Assembly (NCBI GenBank): GCA_038503035.1
Contig: JAVSML010024260.1
Coordinates: 508,089-572,088 of the forward strand
Source of the DNA: Crocodylus rhombifer
Taxonomy: Eukaryota; Chordata; Crocodylia; Crocodylidae
Direction: 5' to 3'
Length of the DNA stretch: 64,000 nt
Shown: piece after piece, positions 1 to 11,391 of the stretch
Layout: each line of letters opens with the position of its first letter
Position numbering within the stretch: position 1 is the first letter of the stretch
Translations under genes and position numbers: made by a program
Notes under the pieces: model-generated
The model's input: only the letters and a program-made list of their open reading frames with translations
Databases searched by the model: none
What the model was told of the DNA's origin: nothing

Positions 1-388
1 GACAGCCCGACTCCAAGCATCTGGTCCCCAGCCATGCAGGATCGTGTGTCTGGGATGCATCCTCCCCTGTCCTCCTCCCATCCTCCCCCTCCAGTCCAGT
101 CTGGCCAACTACTAGCTGACTGAGACAGCAGTGAGACCAGGGTGGGTTGCCAGCTTTTGCTGGCTTGGCTACTGCTCCTAGGCTACCCTTGGTGGTGCCA
201 AGACGCACGAACCAATTCACAAAGCCCATGGGATATAGGTGGAATCACCAAAAATTTGACCAGAATACCAGTTATTTAAAGCACTCTAGGTCAGTAAAGT
301 GCTGTAAAATACAGAACTTAAAATTGAATACCTCATTTAATAAGAGTTAATTTAAAGCACTGTACCATTTTTAAAGTGGTGTATTATA
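1..388. other. Unannotated sequence before first CR1
   Basis: No gene or repeat is recognised. The first 130 bases are C-rich and the rest is mixed, with short open frames that show no domain or splice context. It may be flanking DNA or old repeat remnant. Confidence 0.4.
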
Positions 389-1048
389 GACTCCAAGATG
401 AACATGGGCTGCCGATGTGGGGGTGCAGTCAGGAAGGCTAACCACATCTTGTCATGCATCCACAGATGCATCACAAGCAGGTCCAAGGAGGTGATCCTCC
501 CCCTCTATATGACGTTGGTCAGGCCGCAGTTGGAGTACTGTGTCCAGTTCTGGGCGCTGCGCTTCAAGAGCGATGTGGACAACATGGAGAGGGTCCAGAG
601 GAGGGCCACTCACATGATTGGGGGCAGCAGGACAGCACTCCTATGGGGAGTGGCTACAGGACCTGAACCTGTTCAGCCTGTACATGAGAAGGGTGAGAGG
701 GGATCTGGTGGCCATCTATAAACTGGAAAAGGGAAACAGCAGGCAATGGGAGAGTCCCTGTTCCCCCGAGCACTACTGGGAGTAACAAGGAATAATGGCC
801 ATAAGTTGACAGAATAGATTCAGGTTAGACATCAGGAGGCACTACTTCACTGTCAGGGCAGCTAGGATCTGGAACTAACTTCCAAGGGAAGTGGTGCTTG
901 CTCCTACCCTGGGGGTCTTCAAAAGGAGGCTAGATAGACACCTTGCCGGGGTTGTTTGACCCCAGCATTCTTTCCTGCCCATGGCAGGGGGTTGGACTTG
1001 ATGATCTGCTCAGGTCCCTTCTGACCCTACCAACTATGAAACTATAAA
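389..1048 (+). mobile_element. CR1 LINE, 5'-truncated, 3' end intact
   Basis: This is the last part of CR1 ORF2 plus the 3' UTR. CR1 elements are non-LTR retrotransposons that copy through target-primed reverse transcription and usually truncate at the 5' end. Frame residues ANHILSCIHRCITSRSKEVI and VRPQLEYCVQFWALRFK belong to the region C-terminal to the reverse transcriptase. The same stretch recurs at about 1550-1710 and, on the minus strand, at about 17500-17700. The reading frame breaks near 640-720. The element ends in the short repeat CTATGAAACTAT, the usual CR1 type of tail. It lacks the RT core and cannot move by itself. It sits 70 bases upstream of the TIR element that starts at 1119. 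Confidence 0.92.
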
Positions 1049-1118
1049 GCCATACACTTCTGTTAAGTCATGGCTATAAAGCATTTGAAATGTAAAAAGC
1101 AGCTGCTGTACACACCCT

Positions 1119-3158
1119 GGCTAGGGACAGACATTCAAAAAGCCTGAGCCTGAATTGATTCAATCTTTGCAGGTTAATCTAACCTGACTTGGTTGAACTG
1201 GTTTGAAACCAGACAGACATTCCCTCTGGACTGAGTGTGGAATGCATGGCGTGGAATGCACGCTGTGGGTGTGGAAAGCATGCTGTCCAAATTTGCTGAT
1301 GACACCAAGTTGCGGGGTGAAGTGGGCACGCTCGAGGGGACGGATGGAATCCAGCTAGATCTAGACAGGTTACAGAGGTGGGTGGATGAGAATAGGATGG
1401 AATTTAACACAAACAAGTGCAGGGTATTGCATCCAGGGAGAAGGAACCAGCAACACTCCTATAGGTGGGGGAACATCCTTTTTGTCAACACAGTGGCAGA
1501 AAGGGATCTTGGAGTCATTGTTGACTCCAGGATGAACATGAGCTGTGAATGCAAGGAAGCGGTCAGTAAGGCTAACCAGACTTTGTCATGCATCTATAGA
1601 TGCATCACAAGCAGGTCCAGGGTGGTGATTCTTCCCCTCTATGGGGCATTGGTCAGGCCGCAGTTGGAGTACTGTGTCCAGTTCTGGGTGCTGCGCTTCA
1701 AGAGGGATGTGCAAGCATTGAGGCGGGCCACTTGCATGGTCTAGGGGCAGCAGGGCAGGCCCTATGAAGAAAGGCTAAAGGACCTCAATATAGTCAGCCT
1801 CCACAAGAGAAAGTGAGAGGGGATCTGGTGGCCATTTACAAACTCACCGGGGGGACAGCAGGAATTGCGGGAGGCTCTGTTTTTCTGGGCACCACCCAGG
1901 GTTACTAGAAATAACGGCCACAAATTGTTAGAGAGGAGGTTCAGGCTGGACATCAGGAGACATTACTTTATAGTTAGGGCTGCCAGGCTCTGGAATGGAC
2001 TCCCAAGTGAGGTGGTACTCTCTTCTACCTTGAAGGTCTTCAAGAGGAGGCTGGACAGACATTTGGCTGGGGTGATATGATCCTGGCTGGGGCACCTGTT
2101 CCTGTCCAGGGGAGGGGGTCAGACCTGATGATCTGTTTAGGTCCCTTCCAACCCTAAGTACTATGATACTATGGGGAAATTCAGGCACATGCCTGAAGTG
2201 GCTCAAGCTAGAAGCTGGAAGCGCTAGAGCAGCCCTCCCTTTCCTTCCCTTCTCCAGGGACCTGAGTTGGGGGGGGAGGGATATGGGCAAGCCCCTGCAG
2301 GACTCTGTTATTAGGGAGGTCTGCCTGTACAGTCCCAGGTTTTTCCCCACTGACTGCTCAAGGGGTGGGAGTGTTGCCAGACCCTAGCCCCAAGCTAGGA
2401 CTCTGAGGCAAGGTGGGGTGTGCATTGCACGTATCTGTTGATGACACGGAACTTTTCAGTCTCCCTCCCAGCTTCATCATACTGTCTGCAGCAAACTGGC
2501 AGGCAAGCAAGCAAACTGGGAGCTGATAGTGATAACAGTCTTTATCACGTGATTAACAAATCAATAGCCTCTCTCCACATTACTTCAAACTTCTTAAACA
2601 GCTTACCAGCTGACCTGTTGATTAGCTCCAAAAGCCCTAAGTGGTCACTGTTCTATCTGCCTATCCCAGTGAAATTGGAGAGAGACACACACATAGACAC
2701 CTCTCAGCATACCACATGCTGACTACAGTCCATGCTGTGGCAGAGAGGAGGAAGGGATCTCTGCCTAAGCAGCAAGTGGTGAGAGTTGGGGAAAGAGGGA
2801 CATGGGGAACAGACCCTGCTGTGCCTGCAAGTCGGTGTGGAGCTCCAGCCAGGGAGCAGAGGGGAGGGGCCAGCCCTGCTTTGGAATAGAGTGCCCTGCC
2901 TTGCCCAGCCCAGAGAGTATGCCAGGATGCTGGGGGACTCTGATTTAACTTAAACTAGGAAGGGGTCTGGGACAGACATTGCATAAACCAGTTTGACCCA
3001 AATCAGTTAAGTCTGATACTACATTCAACCAGGTTTATCTCAAACTGGTTTCAGACATTTTCAAACTGGTTTATGTGCACTGAGTATCTCTTCTGTTACA
3101 GGTTTAAATCAGTTTCTGATTACTTAAACTGGTTTATGTGTAATGTCTGTCCCTAGCC
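1119..3158. mobile_element. TIR DNA transposon, copy 1, split by a CR1
   Basis: The ends are a perfect 17-bp inverted repeat, GGCTAGGGACAGACATT at 1119-1135 and its complement at 3142-3158. Related copies lie at 16220-17076 (opposite orientation) and 27945-28786. A CR1 at 1235-2174 interrupts it, so the element proper is about 1.1 kb. No transposase frame is visible, so it is non-autonomous. From about 2940 to 3140 it carries many variants of AAACTGGTTT or AAACCAGTTT, an arrangement like the subterminal transposase-binding arrays of some DNA transposons. No clean target duplication was found; TA, CTAG or the palindrome GGCTAGCC are possible. Superfamily is not determined. Confidence 0.85.
1235..2174 (+). 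mobile_element. CR1 LINE inserted in TIR copy 1
   Basis: The frame from 1235 reads through the reverse transcriptase catalytic motif (FADDTKLRGEVGT), the thumb region (LDRLQRWVDENRMEFNTNKC) and the C-terminal segment (VRPQLEYCVQFWVLRFKRDV). It is frameshifted near 1700-1800 and continues to a 3' end with CTATGATACTATGG. The insertion point is clear because the other two copies of the host transposon are uninterrupted there; copy 2 reads GGACTGA followed by an A-run and ATTCAGG. The element lacks the fingers, palm start and ORF1, so it is an inactive 5'-truncated copy. It is younger than the transposon it split. Confidence 0.92.
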
Positions 3159-3602
3159 CAGGAGGCCAGTTCTCTGCTTGTTGCAAGCAATTCAGTCATG
3201 TAATCCCTTTAAAAGAATTAGCAAGAAACATGGTAGAAGTAATTAGGCATTTTTATGTTTGAAATTCTGTGTAAACACAAAGCTGGACAAATACTCTGTT
3301 TGGACGTGTCCTACTCTATTCAAGTTTGAGAACAGTATATCAGAACAGCTTGCTTGCCGTGAACAGGGAGCGCTGGCTTTTCCTGTTTGCTCTTTTACTG
3401 CTGGAGTGTCAGCAGTGAGATTTAAATGTTCTTGAAAGAAGAAAGAGGTACTGTCAAGCCATACATCTAATTGGGGGTAAAAAAAGAAAAGGTGAAAGTA
3501 AATATAAATAAATGAAATCACACTCCACAGAAACAGCATGCATGGCAAATTTCTCTTAGCTGCTTTAGAAGCTGAAATTTCATAGCAAAACTGTCTTATA
3601 GG
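3159..3602. other. Unique AT-rich spacer
   Basis: Spacer between two DNA transposons. No exon, promoter or repeat is recognised. Confidence 0.35.
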
Positions 3603-4429
3603 AAGGGATTTGGGTTTTCTGTTTACCACAGAAAAACATGGTAAAACCCTGATTTTCTTCTTTTTAAGGAGAAATCCATGCAAAATGGTGGAACTCTGCA
3701 AGGGGCTGGGGGGAGTGGGAGGAGGGTGGTCAGGCAGGAAGCACCATGCGCATGTGGCAGCCAGGCAGATAAGTTTTGGAAAAGGGGGGAGGATTGAGAC
3801 CCCCATAGTGAGGGAGGAAGGGAACTGCACAAGGCTGGGGCAGGGGCTTCTGCAAAGTCAGAGCAGTGCCCGGGGCCCAGGGCCAGAATGCATGACTGTG
3901 GGGCCCAGGCAGGGAACGGGATGGAGCTGTGAGCAGCTTGTTCAAGGGGCAGTGGAGGTGATGATTCCCTCCTGTGCACACTCCCAGGAGGAGGGGCATG
4001 GGGGGCACCTGCCATCCACATTTGTGTGTTGGGGTGGAGGTGGCTGCAGGCTCAGGGCTCTGCACCCTGCTGCCTTCCTCCTGGGGCCTCCACAGCCCAG
4101 TGGGCATGGCAAGGCAGAATGGGGCAGGGCAAGGAGACACAGTGCTTCTGCCAGGAGGCCCATGTCACCATGGCAAGGTGCCCCTGTCTGCTTGGCAGCA
4201 GCAGGGGTGGCAGTGCAGCCTTGTGCCCCTCACAAGGGGGGGGTAGTAGGGCAGGCATCCAGCCATGGGCTCTGCTTAAGGGGGCAGGGGGAGATCTGAT
4301 TTTTCCATGATAAAAAATCCCAAAGTCAAATGCCAAAAGTTATAGGTATTTAGAATTTATTTTATTAGAATGACTGAAGCTTTTAAATCAGAGGATTTGC
4401 TGTTTTTAAGCAGAAAATCAGGATCCCTG
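3603..4429. mobile_element. hAT-like non-autonomous transposon with 8-bp TSD
   Basis: The left end AAGGGATTTGGGTTTTCTG and the complement of the right end, CAGGGATCCTGATTTTCTG, form imperfect terminal inverted repeats. The flanking octamers are CTTATAGG (3595-3602) and CTTATGAG (4430-4437); they match at six of eight positions and both differences are A/G transitions. CAGGG-type ends with 8-bp duplications are typical of hAT elements. The interior, about 3690-4290, is GC-rich with open frames on both strands but no transposase motif, so these frames are composition artefacts. The element is old and non-autonomous. Confidence 0.75.
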
Positions 4430-4746
4430 CTTATGAGTCATTGCTATGGAGTCCAAGGCTAGTGTAATGCCTGCTGCACTGAGAAGAGGCCAGCCAAGAG
4501 GAAAGAGACAGTAACATTGCAGCCATGGTGGGAATTAAATAATCTTTGTATAAGATAGACTTTCTTTGAAGCAATTCACTAAGTCAGATGCAAAAAGGAC
4601 AAGTTTGGAGAGGTAGGGAGTCAGTGGTGGGAAAAGAATAAACAGTAGGGAACTTCCAGAGAACACAGCTGTGAATAGAGCACTATACCCTCAAATGGGT
4701 TCTGGGAGAGAGGGAGCCAGATGCAGAGGAATGGCAGTGTTTTATA
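4430..4746. other. Unique spacer between hAT element and solo LTR
   Basis: No gene or repeat recognised. It ends in CTGC at 4747-4750, the target duplication of the following LTR. Confidence 0.35.
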
Positions 4747-5154
4747 CTGCTGTAACCCAGGTGGTACTCCAAGTGGTACCCCGCTCTCCAATTGAAGGGA
4801 TCAAAGCAGGTACACAAGTGCTGCGGGAGGTGTAGGGACTCTCCTCCCCAAACAGAGCAGAGCCTTTAATGAGGGAACAATACTGGGAACATAACAGGCA
4901 TAGATCAGGGGGTATAGTGGACACTACAATTCCCCCAGGGGGCAGGATTCAACAAAGGTTAGACTCTTACAATCATTGACAAAAGACAGGGTTAACAAAA
5001 TATAAACCACAAACAAATACTGGTTGGTGAAATATAAAAAGGCACAAGATACAAAATGACAAGGAAATATAGGGCCTAGGTACCTAAAGGGGGAGAAAGG
5101 GGGTAAAAACACAATGGCCCCTTTCCACTGCAAGAAGACTTGCTTCTTGTTAGC

Positions 5155-5233
5155 TTACTCACCCCAGCTGGGACTTGAACCCAGATCTCCCATGGGGTAG
5201 GCAGAAATACTGCCACACAGGCACCACTGCTCC
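5155..5233 (-). repeat. tRNA-derived segment within the LTR
   Basis: On the minus strand a perfect T-arm is visible: stem CTGGG/CCCAG around loop TTCAAGT (5168-5184). It contains GGTTCAAGTCC, which fits the pol III B-box consensus. An A-box-like TGGCAGTATTTCTGCC lies about 35 bases upstream. The acceptor stem does not pair convincingly, so this is not an intact tRNA gene. It may be a tRNA-derived SINE fragment inside the LTR or part of the LTR family consensus. Confidence 0.5.
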
Positions 5234-5570
5234 AGGCTGCTAGGGGTCTTGACCTTCCTGGAGCCCCAGCCTCATGTTGACTGGAGGAGCTGGAAGCAGA
5301 GCTGGGAACCCCTCAGGTCACTGCTCAGATCCTTGCTGGAGCAGGGGAGCCTCTCCTGCTGGCTGCAGCCTCTCATAGGTGATCCTGGAGCCCGGTGGGG
5401 AGCCCCTCCTGCCAGCCACACATCTTGCTGCTGAGGGTCCAACTGCCGCCTGCAGGTCCTGCTCCTTCAGGCTCTTCTGGGGCAACTGCTCCTGCCCTGC
5501 TGGGTCGGCTCTTTGAAGCTCCTTCCTTGTGGTCCCTCACTAGTCTCCCCCAAGTTGGCCACGCTGCCCC

Positions 5571-5577
5571 TTTTATC
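5571..5577 (-). promoter_or_regulatory. TATA-like box of solo LTR
   Basis: GATAAAA on the minus strand, preceded about 30 bases upstream by the CCAAT-type CTGATTGGCC. The placement fits an LTR U3 promoter. Activity is unknown. Confidence 0.45.
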
Positions 5578-5732
5578 CCCCTCCGAGTGACCCAAGGGGC
5601 CAATCAGGGAACATGGAGGGTGAGTCTCTGGGGCCTGATTTGGTGAGGAAAGGGAATCCCAAGTCCTCCAATCATCTTTTGCCCTTTCAAAACCCCTGGG
5701 CTAGGTCACTGCCAGCTAGCCCATCACACTGC

Positions 5733-6660
5733 GTATAAGGATGCTTCAAGAATTCTGGTCAGCAATAATCAGCACAAGAAGTGTTGAGGAAAGGTAATAA
5801 CAGCAGCACATTCAGTATTAAAGGAGACTTGTAAATAGGAGTCCCCAATGACATCTATCTGGTAGCTGGAGACCTGAGGAAAAATGGGAGGAAAGTAGTA
5901 ACAGGTCAAATACTCAGCAAGACTAGAAGGATCAGGGAGCACCTGAACTAAATAAGTACAAGAAACAATCATTGTATTAAAAATATTATATGGCAAACAT
6001 TATAACTCTATTAGGTCTTTGGATGTTTTCTATCTCACTAGGGCTTGGAGATATCAGATAACAGACTCAGATGACACAGATGGGATTACATTTGTTCTCT
6101 GTTTTCCCTCTCCTGAAATGGTGACATCTTGATTTAGAAAAACATTTTAAGCCTGTGCTTGCCTTATTCTAGGACATTGGATTGTCTTTGGAAATTATGA
6201 TATAACCTGGGCCCATGTGCGCGTCTGTGGGAGATCTCTCAGAAGAAGCTTGACTCCCAGCCATGGGAGCTGGGATGGGGGTTCCCAGATGCAGGGGCAC
6301 AGACCCTGCTACATGTGCAAATTAAAGTTGGATAGAAACCAACTATAAAGATATTATATGTTTTCCAGCTCTAACTCTATAGCTGGTTAGAACCTTTTAA
6401 GTTGTGATGAATAATTTGCAGGTGTAGCTGGTGTAAATTAATTGTGCAGTTAACAAGATAATTGTGTAATACATGTAATATGTAGAGGGGCCCTCATACA
6501 TCAAGCAAGCAAAGCTCCTTAGCATTAATCCTGGCATAGAGCTAGTCAAACTTTTAGGGCTTTCTTGCACCTTACACTGTCAGCTGCACAGATGTTGGTG
6601 ATAGCTCAAGTTTGGAGAAGTCATGTTCAGGCCAGCAGGAGCCTGGAGGACTGAAAGGTA
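5733..6660. other. Unique AT-rich sequence
   Basis: No repeat family or coding exon is recognised. Short open frames occur without domain or splice support. Confidence 0.35.
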
Positions 6661-6664
6661 AGAC

Positions 6665-6965
6665 TCCCCCCTCCCCCATTCTGGACTTCTCCCCTGATGA
6701 CTGGGGTACCCCAGTCTCATTACCCCCCTCCCACTTACTTGTGGCTAACCTGCCTGCCCAGCTGCCACTTTCTGGGCAGGCTCAGCTCTGAGAAGAACAG
6801 CAGCCCAGAAGCATCAGCTGGTTAACCTTTCCCTGCTTGCTCTCCAGGGTAGCCAGCGTGGGCAGCTACAAGTAAGTGGGAGGTGGGGAGGGGTAAAGGG
6901 CAGTGAGCAGGGGTCTGGTGTGCTAGGGAGGGAAGGTAGGGAGGGCAGTGGGCCCAATCCAGGCC
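6665..6965. repeat. GC-rich foldback repeat
   Basis: CCCACTTACTTGTGGCT at 6730-6746 pairs with AGCTACAAGTAAGTGGG at 6864-6880, with one mismatch in 17 bases. The outer flanks are also complementary (CCCCCCTCCC against GGTGGGGAGGGG). The arms enclose a GC-rich centre of about 115 bases. It resembles the other GC-rich foldback elements in the window, but no target duplication or shared terminus was found. Confidence 0.5.
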
Positions 6966-8090
6966 AGTGGGGGAGTGGGTCAGGTGAGGTGTTTATGCTG
7001 AAGTGTAGCCTGGAGTGGCTACACCTTAGTGTAACACAAGCTGGGTAACATGGATCAGAGGTAATTCTGACCTGGAGTGGCCTAACTTTGAGCCACCTAA
7101 TGAGTGTTTAAATCTAGTTTCAAATGTTAGTGTGTGGACAACCCAGGGGTTAAGAGCTCTAGAAGCTGCCCAAAATTACCATGTAACAAGGTCCTAATAC
7201 TGCCTCAAACTCAGTGTGCCATTTGGGGAGGGGGAGGTAGGGGAGAAGTTGCCAAAGTCTAGACTTCTTTCTTTTCCCCGCATGGTTTTTCTGCCAGCAG
7301 GCTCACTGAAGGTAGAGAAGCAGGCAGGTTCTGTGTTCCTAAGGTGCAAGGAAGAGAAATGCTGCTATCATGAGATGGTCTTCCACAGCTATGCAAGAGG
7401 TCAGGGAAGCAAGGTGTACGGCCAACTAGAGCTCTTTCCTGATCCAGGTAATATATGTGGGAGCCTTGAAGGTTGTGAACTTTGCCTAACCCACATCTTC
7501 TTACAAAGTCAGGCTGATATGGGGAGGGGAGGAAGAAGAATTTGAAATGAACCATGGTTTTAAGCTGCTCTTTCTCTTTCTCTTATTGCAGCACACTTAT
7601 CCAGATCAGGTTTGAGGCTACTCCTATGTTTCACTAGCTGATGAGAATTATAAATATATTTATTAGCATTGCATTTTCAGGGTGTGTAATAATAGCAGCC
7701 TTCAAGGCAGTATGCTAAATCAATATGCTATGTTGAAGGTCTATAAAATAAATATGGTTCTTTGAGCCTCCTCTTATGGAAGAGTTCTCTAGAATTTAAT
7801 GGCAAATAACCTTTAGTATATGGATTTCAAACCACCAGGTAAAATGAACAAAAAACAGGGAGGGAATTTTCTGTGGGGCCACAGGCTTTCTCTGGGGTGA
7901 CAGGAGAAAAAAAAAATCTCTAATCAATTCTATAGGATTCTTCTGTAACACAGACTAGGATCCTGTTAGATTTTTCTACAAATACTTGATTTGATCATTC
8001 TCTTGAGGGCATGCACTTATTTGGGTCTTTATTTGTTTTTCTTTTACATTAAGCCCATATTTATATTTTCTATTTGTTATGTAATTTTTA
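6966..8090. other. Unique AT-rich sequence
   Basis: No repeat family or coding exon is recognised. An open frame at 7216-7545 was considered and rejected. Confidence 0.35.
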
Positions 8091-8103
8091 TGTGTGTGTG
8101 TGT

Positions 8104-8135
<32 letters not shown>
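8091..8135. repeat. (TG)n microsatellite
   Basis: About 22 dinucleotide units, interrupted once by TATG. Likely length-variable; no other role is visible. Confidence 0.97.
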
Positions 8136-11100
8136 ACATGCATACCCATTAGTTTAAAATTACATCAAAGATGCACATTGATATATATATTTGAGGCCCA
8201 CTCTTATTCCAACTGAAATCCTGGTCAGTGGGAATAAGATCAGGCCCTCTGAAAAGCCTGGATTTTTCTTGTGATAATTAGATTTTTGTCAAACGTGGTT
8301 GTCTTATGCTGGGCAATTGTGTAACGAGCTATAAAATATTCCTCAATTACTACAAATAGCTCATTAAGATGTTTGCAAGTCATGAAAGCATTTGGGTCTT
8401 CTCTTACCTTTTGGAACAGGAAAAGCCTCATTTCACTAAATGTGTTGGTGCTTTTCTATTTTTTACTAGCTAGAAACTGTCATTGTTAAGTTATTGAAGA
8501 GATGGAATAGAATTTTTATGAATTCAATTCTTAATCCATGCTGGTAACCCAAATAATTGTGACTTTTTAAATTTGCAACTAATAGCATGATTAAAACTTT
8601 TGTTAGAGCTGCTTAAAGCCAGATTCTGCACATATACTTGAGGTTAATTATAAGTAATGTGTTATCTTGGGGTGGGGGAGGAGAAGGGAGAGAGGGTGAG
8701 GGCAGGTTACTTGTACGTTCCAAGTTTTATATTGCAAAAGTTTCTGCAGAGCTGTAGTTAGTGTTGTGTGAGTAATAGGGCACAGCCTACTTCAGTGAAT
8801 TAAAAAGCCCATGCTATAACTCCCAAGGATGTGTACACAGATTCTGCTGATTTTACTTGCAGCCATCTGTGACTGCACCTGGGGTCAGCACTTCACCCCC
8901 AAACCTTGCTTGCAAAAAAAGTTTCTAATTTTTTCACTTGTGAATACGTACCCAAGTGGAACGAGTCTAGTACTGCAATAGGCATCATAGTGTATTGACT
9001 GCTGTCCATGAAGTCAATAATAATAATGTTCCTGGTGGATTTTATGGAGTAATTTGCATGTCTTTCTTTTCAAAGTCAAACTCAGCTATTTATGTTTGTT
9101 TTTTTGTTTTTTTTCTCTTTTTCATTAGTTTTCTTTTAAGGCTGATTTATGGTGGGATTTTTCATTTTCTTTTTACTTTCTCTTTGGTTGGGGGTTTTTA
9201 AATTGTCAGTGTGATCTCAGTGGAGAAACAGATCTTTTTTCAAAGCACTCCATTATCAAGTTGCTTATTTTAATGGATGAATAGACTGCATGTAGAAGCC
9301 ACAAACATGGATGTACAGCAGATGCTTTCATTGAACAAGATTCTTCCTTCAACAGATCTGCCAAACAGTTTTGGTATTGAATTTGAATATTCATATTTCC
9401 TCCTGAGGTTTGCATTCAGTGAACAATTTTATTCCTTGTTCACATAGTTCCTGAATTTGATTTTGAGTGGTACAAATCTGTTCTCGTACTAAAGTCCCAC
9501 TGTTATTAATGAAAACAAGGAACATATACAGGGATGTATCTCAAGCTATGCACGAGCCAGTCTACAGACTGCAGAATATACTGTCATTTGTAGCAGACTG
9601 AGCAGATTGTTACTGTATTATTTTATTGAAATGATTATTGCTCCAAGTGTTTATGATTCATCAGGGAGAGTAGGAAGGAGACTGACAGAACATACAGTGA
9701 TAGTTAATGCAGCAGTGTTAAGACATGCCAGCATGCTGCTGTTAGGGAGCAGGTAAAGATCTGCTGACCTTGGTGATCTATCGCTGTACTGGCCTCATCC
9801 CCCTCTGCAGAGAGGAAAATGCATGTTTGCTGAGAGTGAACGCCTTGCTGATTTTTGAAGCTCCAGTGTGTCTCACTGGTTGGCTGCTTTCAGTATAAGT
9901 ATAAAAAGGTGTGGTAAATAGTGAAATTAATTCCCGACACAGATAATTGCTTTGTCTTTTCCCTAACTGATTTTTAAAATAGGTACGCTTTGATCCAGGC
10001 CTCAGTTCACATCCTTCTGCAATACTGGAGCTATGAGTAAATGCCACTCATTGACCAGCATCCTTCTGTTTATATTGCAGCATTTTTAAATCAGTGGAGA
10101 AATGTAGCTGCTACTGCTCATGGCCTAGATCATCCAAAACACATTTCTTTTTCTGCAAGTGAAAAGATACTGCATTTGTGTGTGTTTTGCTGGGCTGTAA
10201 TTTCCATGTGCTGTACAGACAATTTCTTCCCCAAAGCAAAAAATTTCTGTCATGTTGTAATCTGGAGCGTGTAATCTTAGACTAACACTTTAGAAGGATA
10301 TCCTTGGTGGCTGACCTAGACGTTAACAAAATATATTAATTACATGAAAATGTTGGGTTTAAAATGGCTGTTTTACCACATTAAAATGCTTCTTGCTTTT
10401 GATTCTTGGATTGTGTGCAAGGCTCTAATTTTCTAAAAGTTTGAGGTAAATGTTTACGTCCATGTCAGGATCCAGGACAATGGCTGGAAAGGTGGCAGCT
10501 AGGATTCTCAGATGTGTATTATCATTTAATTTGTGAGCCAGGCTCTTCAAATTGAAAATTAAAGATTTTACTTTTGTCTGTACTGCATCCTGAGAAATCC
10601 CTTAGGTGGCAGCTTTCTTTGCATTATTGTTTGTCTACTGGAATATATGTTTGCATTTTATTTAGTTCTCATAGCTAAGTTTTTTGTGTTCTTGAAGGTG
10701 CCTTTCTCACATACCAGAGGAAACACAACAGAAGAAATCATGGGTTGCTGCTGCTGCTAAAACCCCCGCAAAACCTAAGCAGAGGAGTTATGTGGTGATG
10801 GTGGTGAGGGGAAAGGGACAGTAAGAAACTTGTGAAAAAGGACCTGTTTTCAATTCTACTTTGGATTTTCCAATATTACAGTAAATTACCCCTGTTGGGT
10901 CCAGACAGCTCTGTTTACTGGCATTTTCTGTAATAAACACACAAAGTGTTTACCAAAAAGTATTATGAGGCCATGTTATGAAAGATCCTGTTTCAGTGGC
11001 TTTCCCAAAATGAAAAGGTCCTTGTTAAATGCACTAGTGTTGTGCCTGTCTTTATGTTTGTGCTTATTTATGCGTGTGCATGTAAGGGGCTTTTTTATTA

Positions 11101-11391
11101 AAACTGGATATGAGCGAGGTAGTTACCATAAGGAGAAAAAAAGCAGCAGACAGCAGCATCCTAATTAACACCAGCAAAGGGAAACTGAAAGACAGGGTCA
11201 AAGACCCAGACAGTTAACCCTTGGTGGAAAGAGTTTACACTCTAAAACAAACACCCACACAGGGACTGAAAGCATACGTCTTTGTTAAGTTTAACCCTAT
11301 CAATCTGCAAAGGGGGATGCATATACATATATAAACATACACATTTATGCATATTTCATAGAACAAGTTTTCAAAAGATGCAAGGATACAG
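8136..11391. other. Repeat-poor unique sequence
   Basis: AT-rich DNA without a recognisable transposon, exon or RNA gene. It holds a potential G-quadruplex at 8669-8702 and an octamer-like ATTTGCAT near 9053. It is probably intergenic or intronic. Confidence 0.35.
8669..8702 (+). other. Potential G-quadruplex
   Basis: Five runs of at least three G, separated by loops of 1-7 bases, in an AT-rich setting. The pattern satisfies the usual four-tract rule. Function unknown. Confidence 0.5.

Larger units (their letters stand above)
4751..5728 (-). mobile_element. Solo LTR, 978 bp, flanked by 4-bp TSD
   Basis: The element begins TGTAACCC and ends ATCACA on the plus strand, so it is bounded by TGT...ACA in both directions. 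The 4-bp repeat CTGC flanks it at 4747-4750 and 5729-5732. On the minus strand it has an LTR-like layout: a CCAAT-type CTGATTGGCC upstream, a TATA-like GATAAAA at 5571-5577, and an ATTAAA polyadenylation-like signal at 4865-4870. No gag or pol sequence adjoins it, so it is probably a solo LTR left by recombination. A four-base duplication fits several endogenous retrovirus and Gypsy groups; the class is not resolved. It contains a tRNA-like segment at 5155-5233. Confidence 0.7.

Noticed and set aside
398..721. Independent protein-coding gene
   Set aside because: The translation is the C-terminal part of CR1 ORF2, repeated elsewhere in the window and frameshifted.
3610..4299. 229-codon open frame
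   Set aside because: Begins at the edge of a hAT-like element and runs through its GC-rich core; frames on both strands are equally open and no transposase motif is present.
5155..5233. Functional tRNA gene
   Set aside because: T-arm and B box are good but the acceptor stem does not pair and the anticodon arm is poor; it sits inside an LTR.
7216..7545. 109-codon frame with possible splice-like ends (AG before 7303, GT after 7446)
   Set aside because: No recognised domain or partner exon, and the opposite strand is open too. Splice-like dinucleotides are expected by chance.
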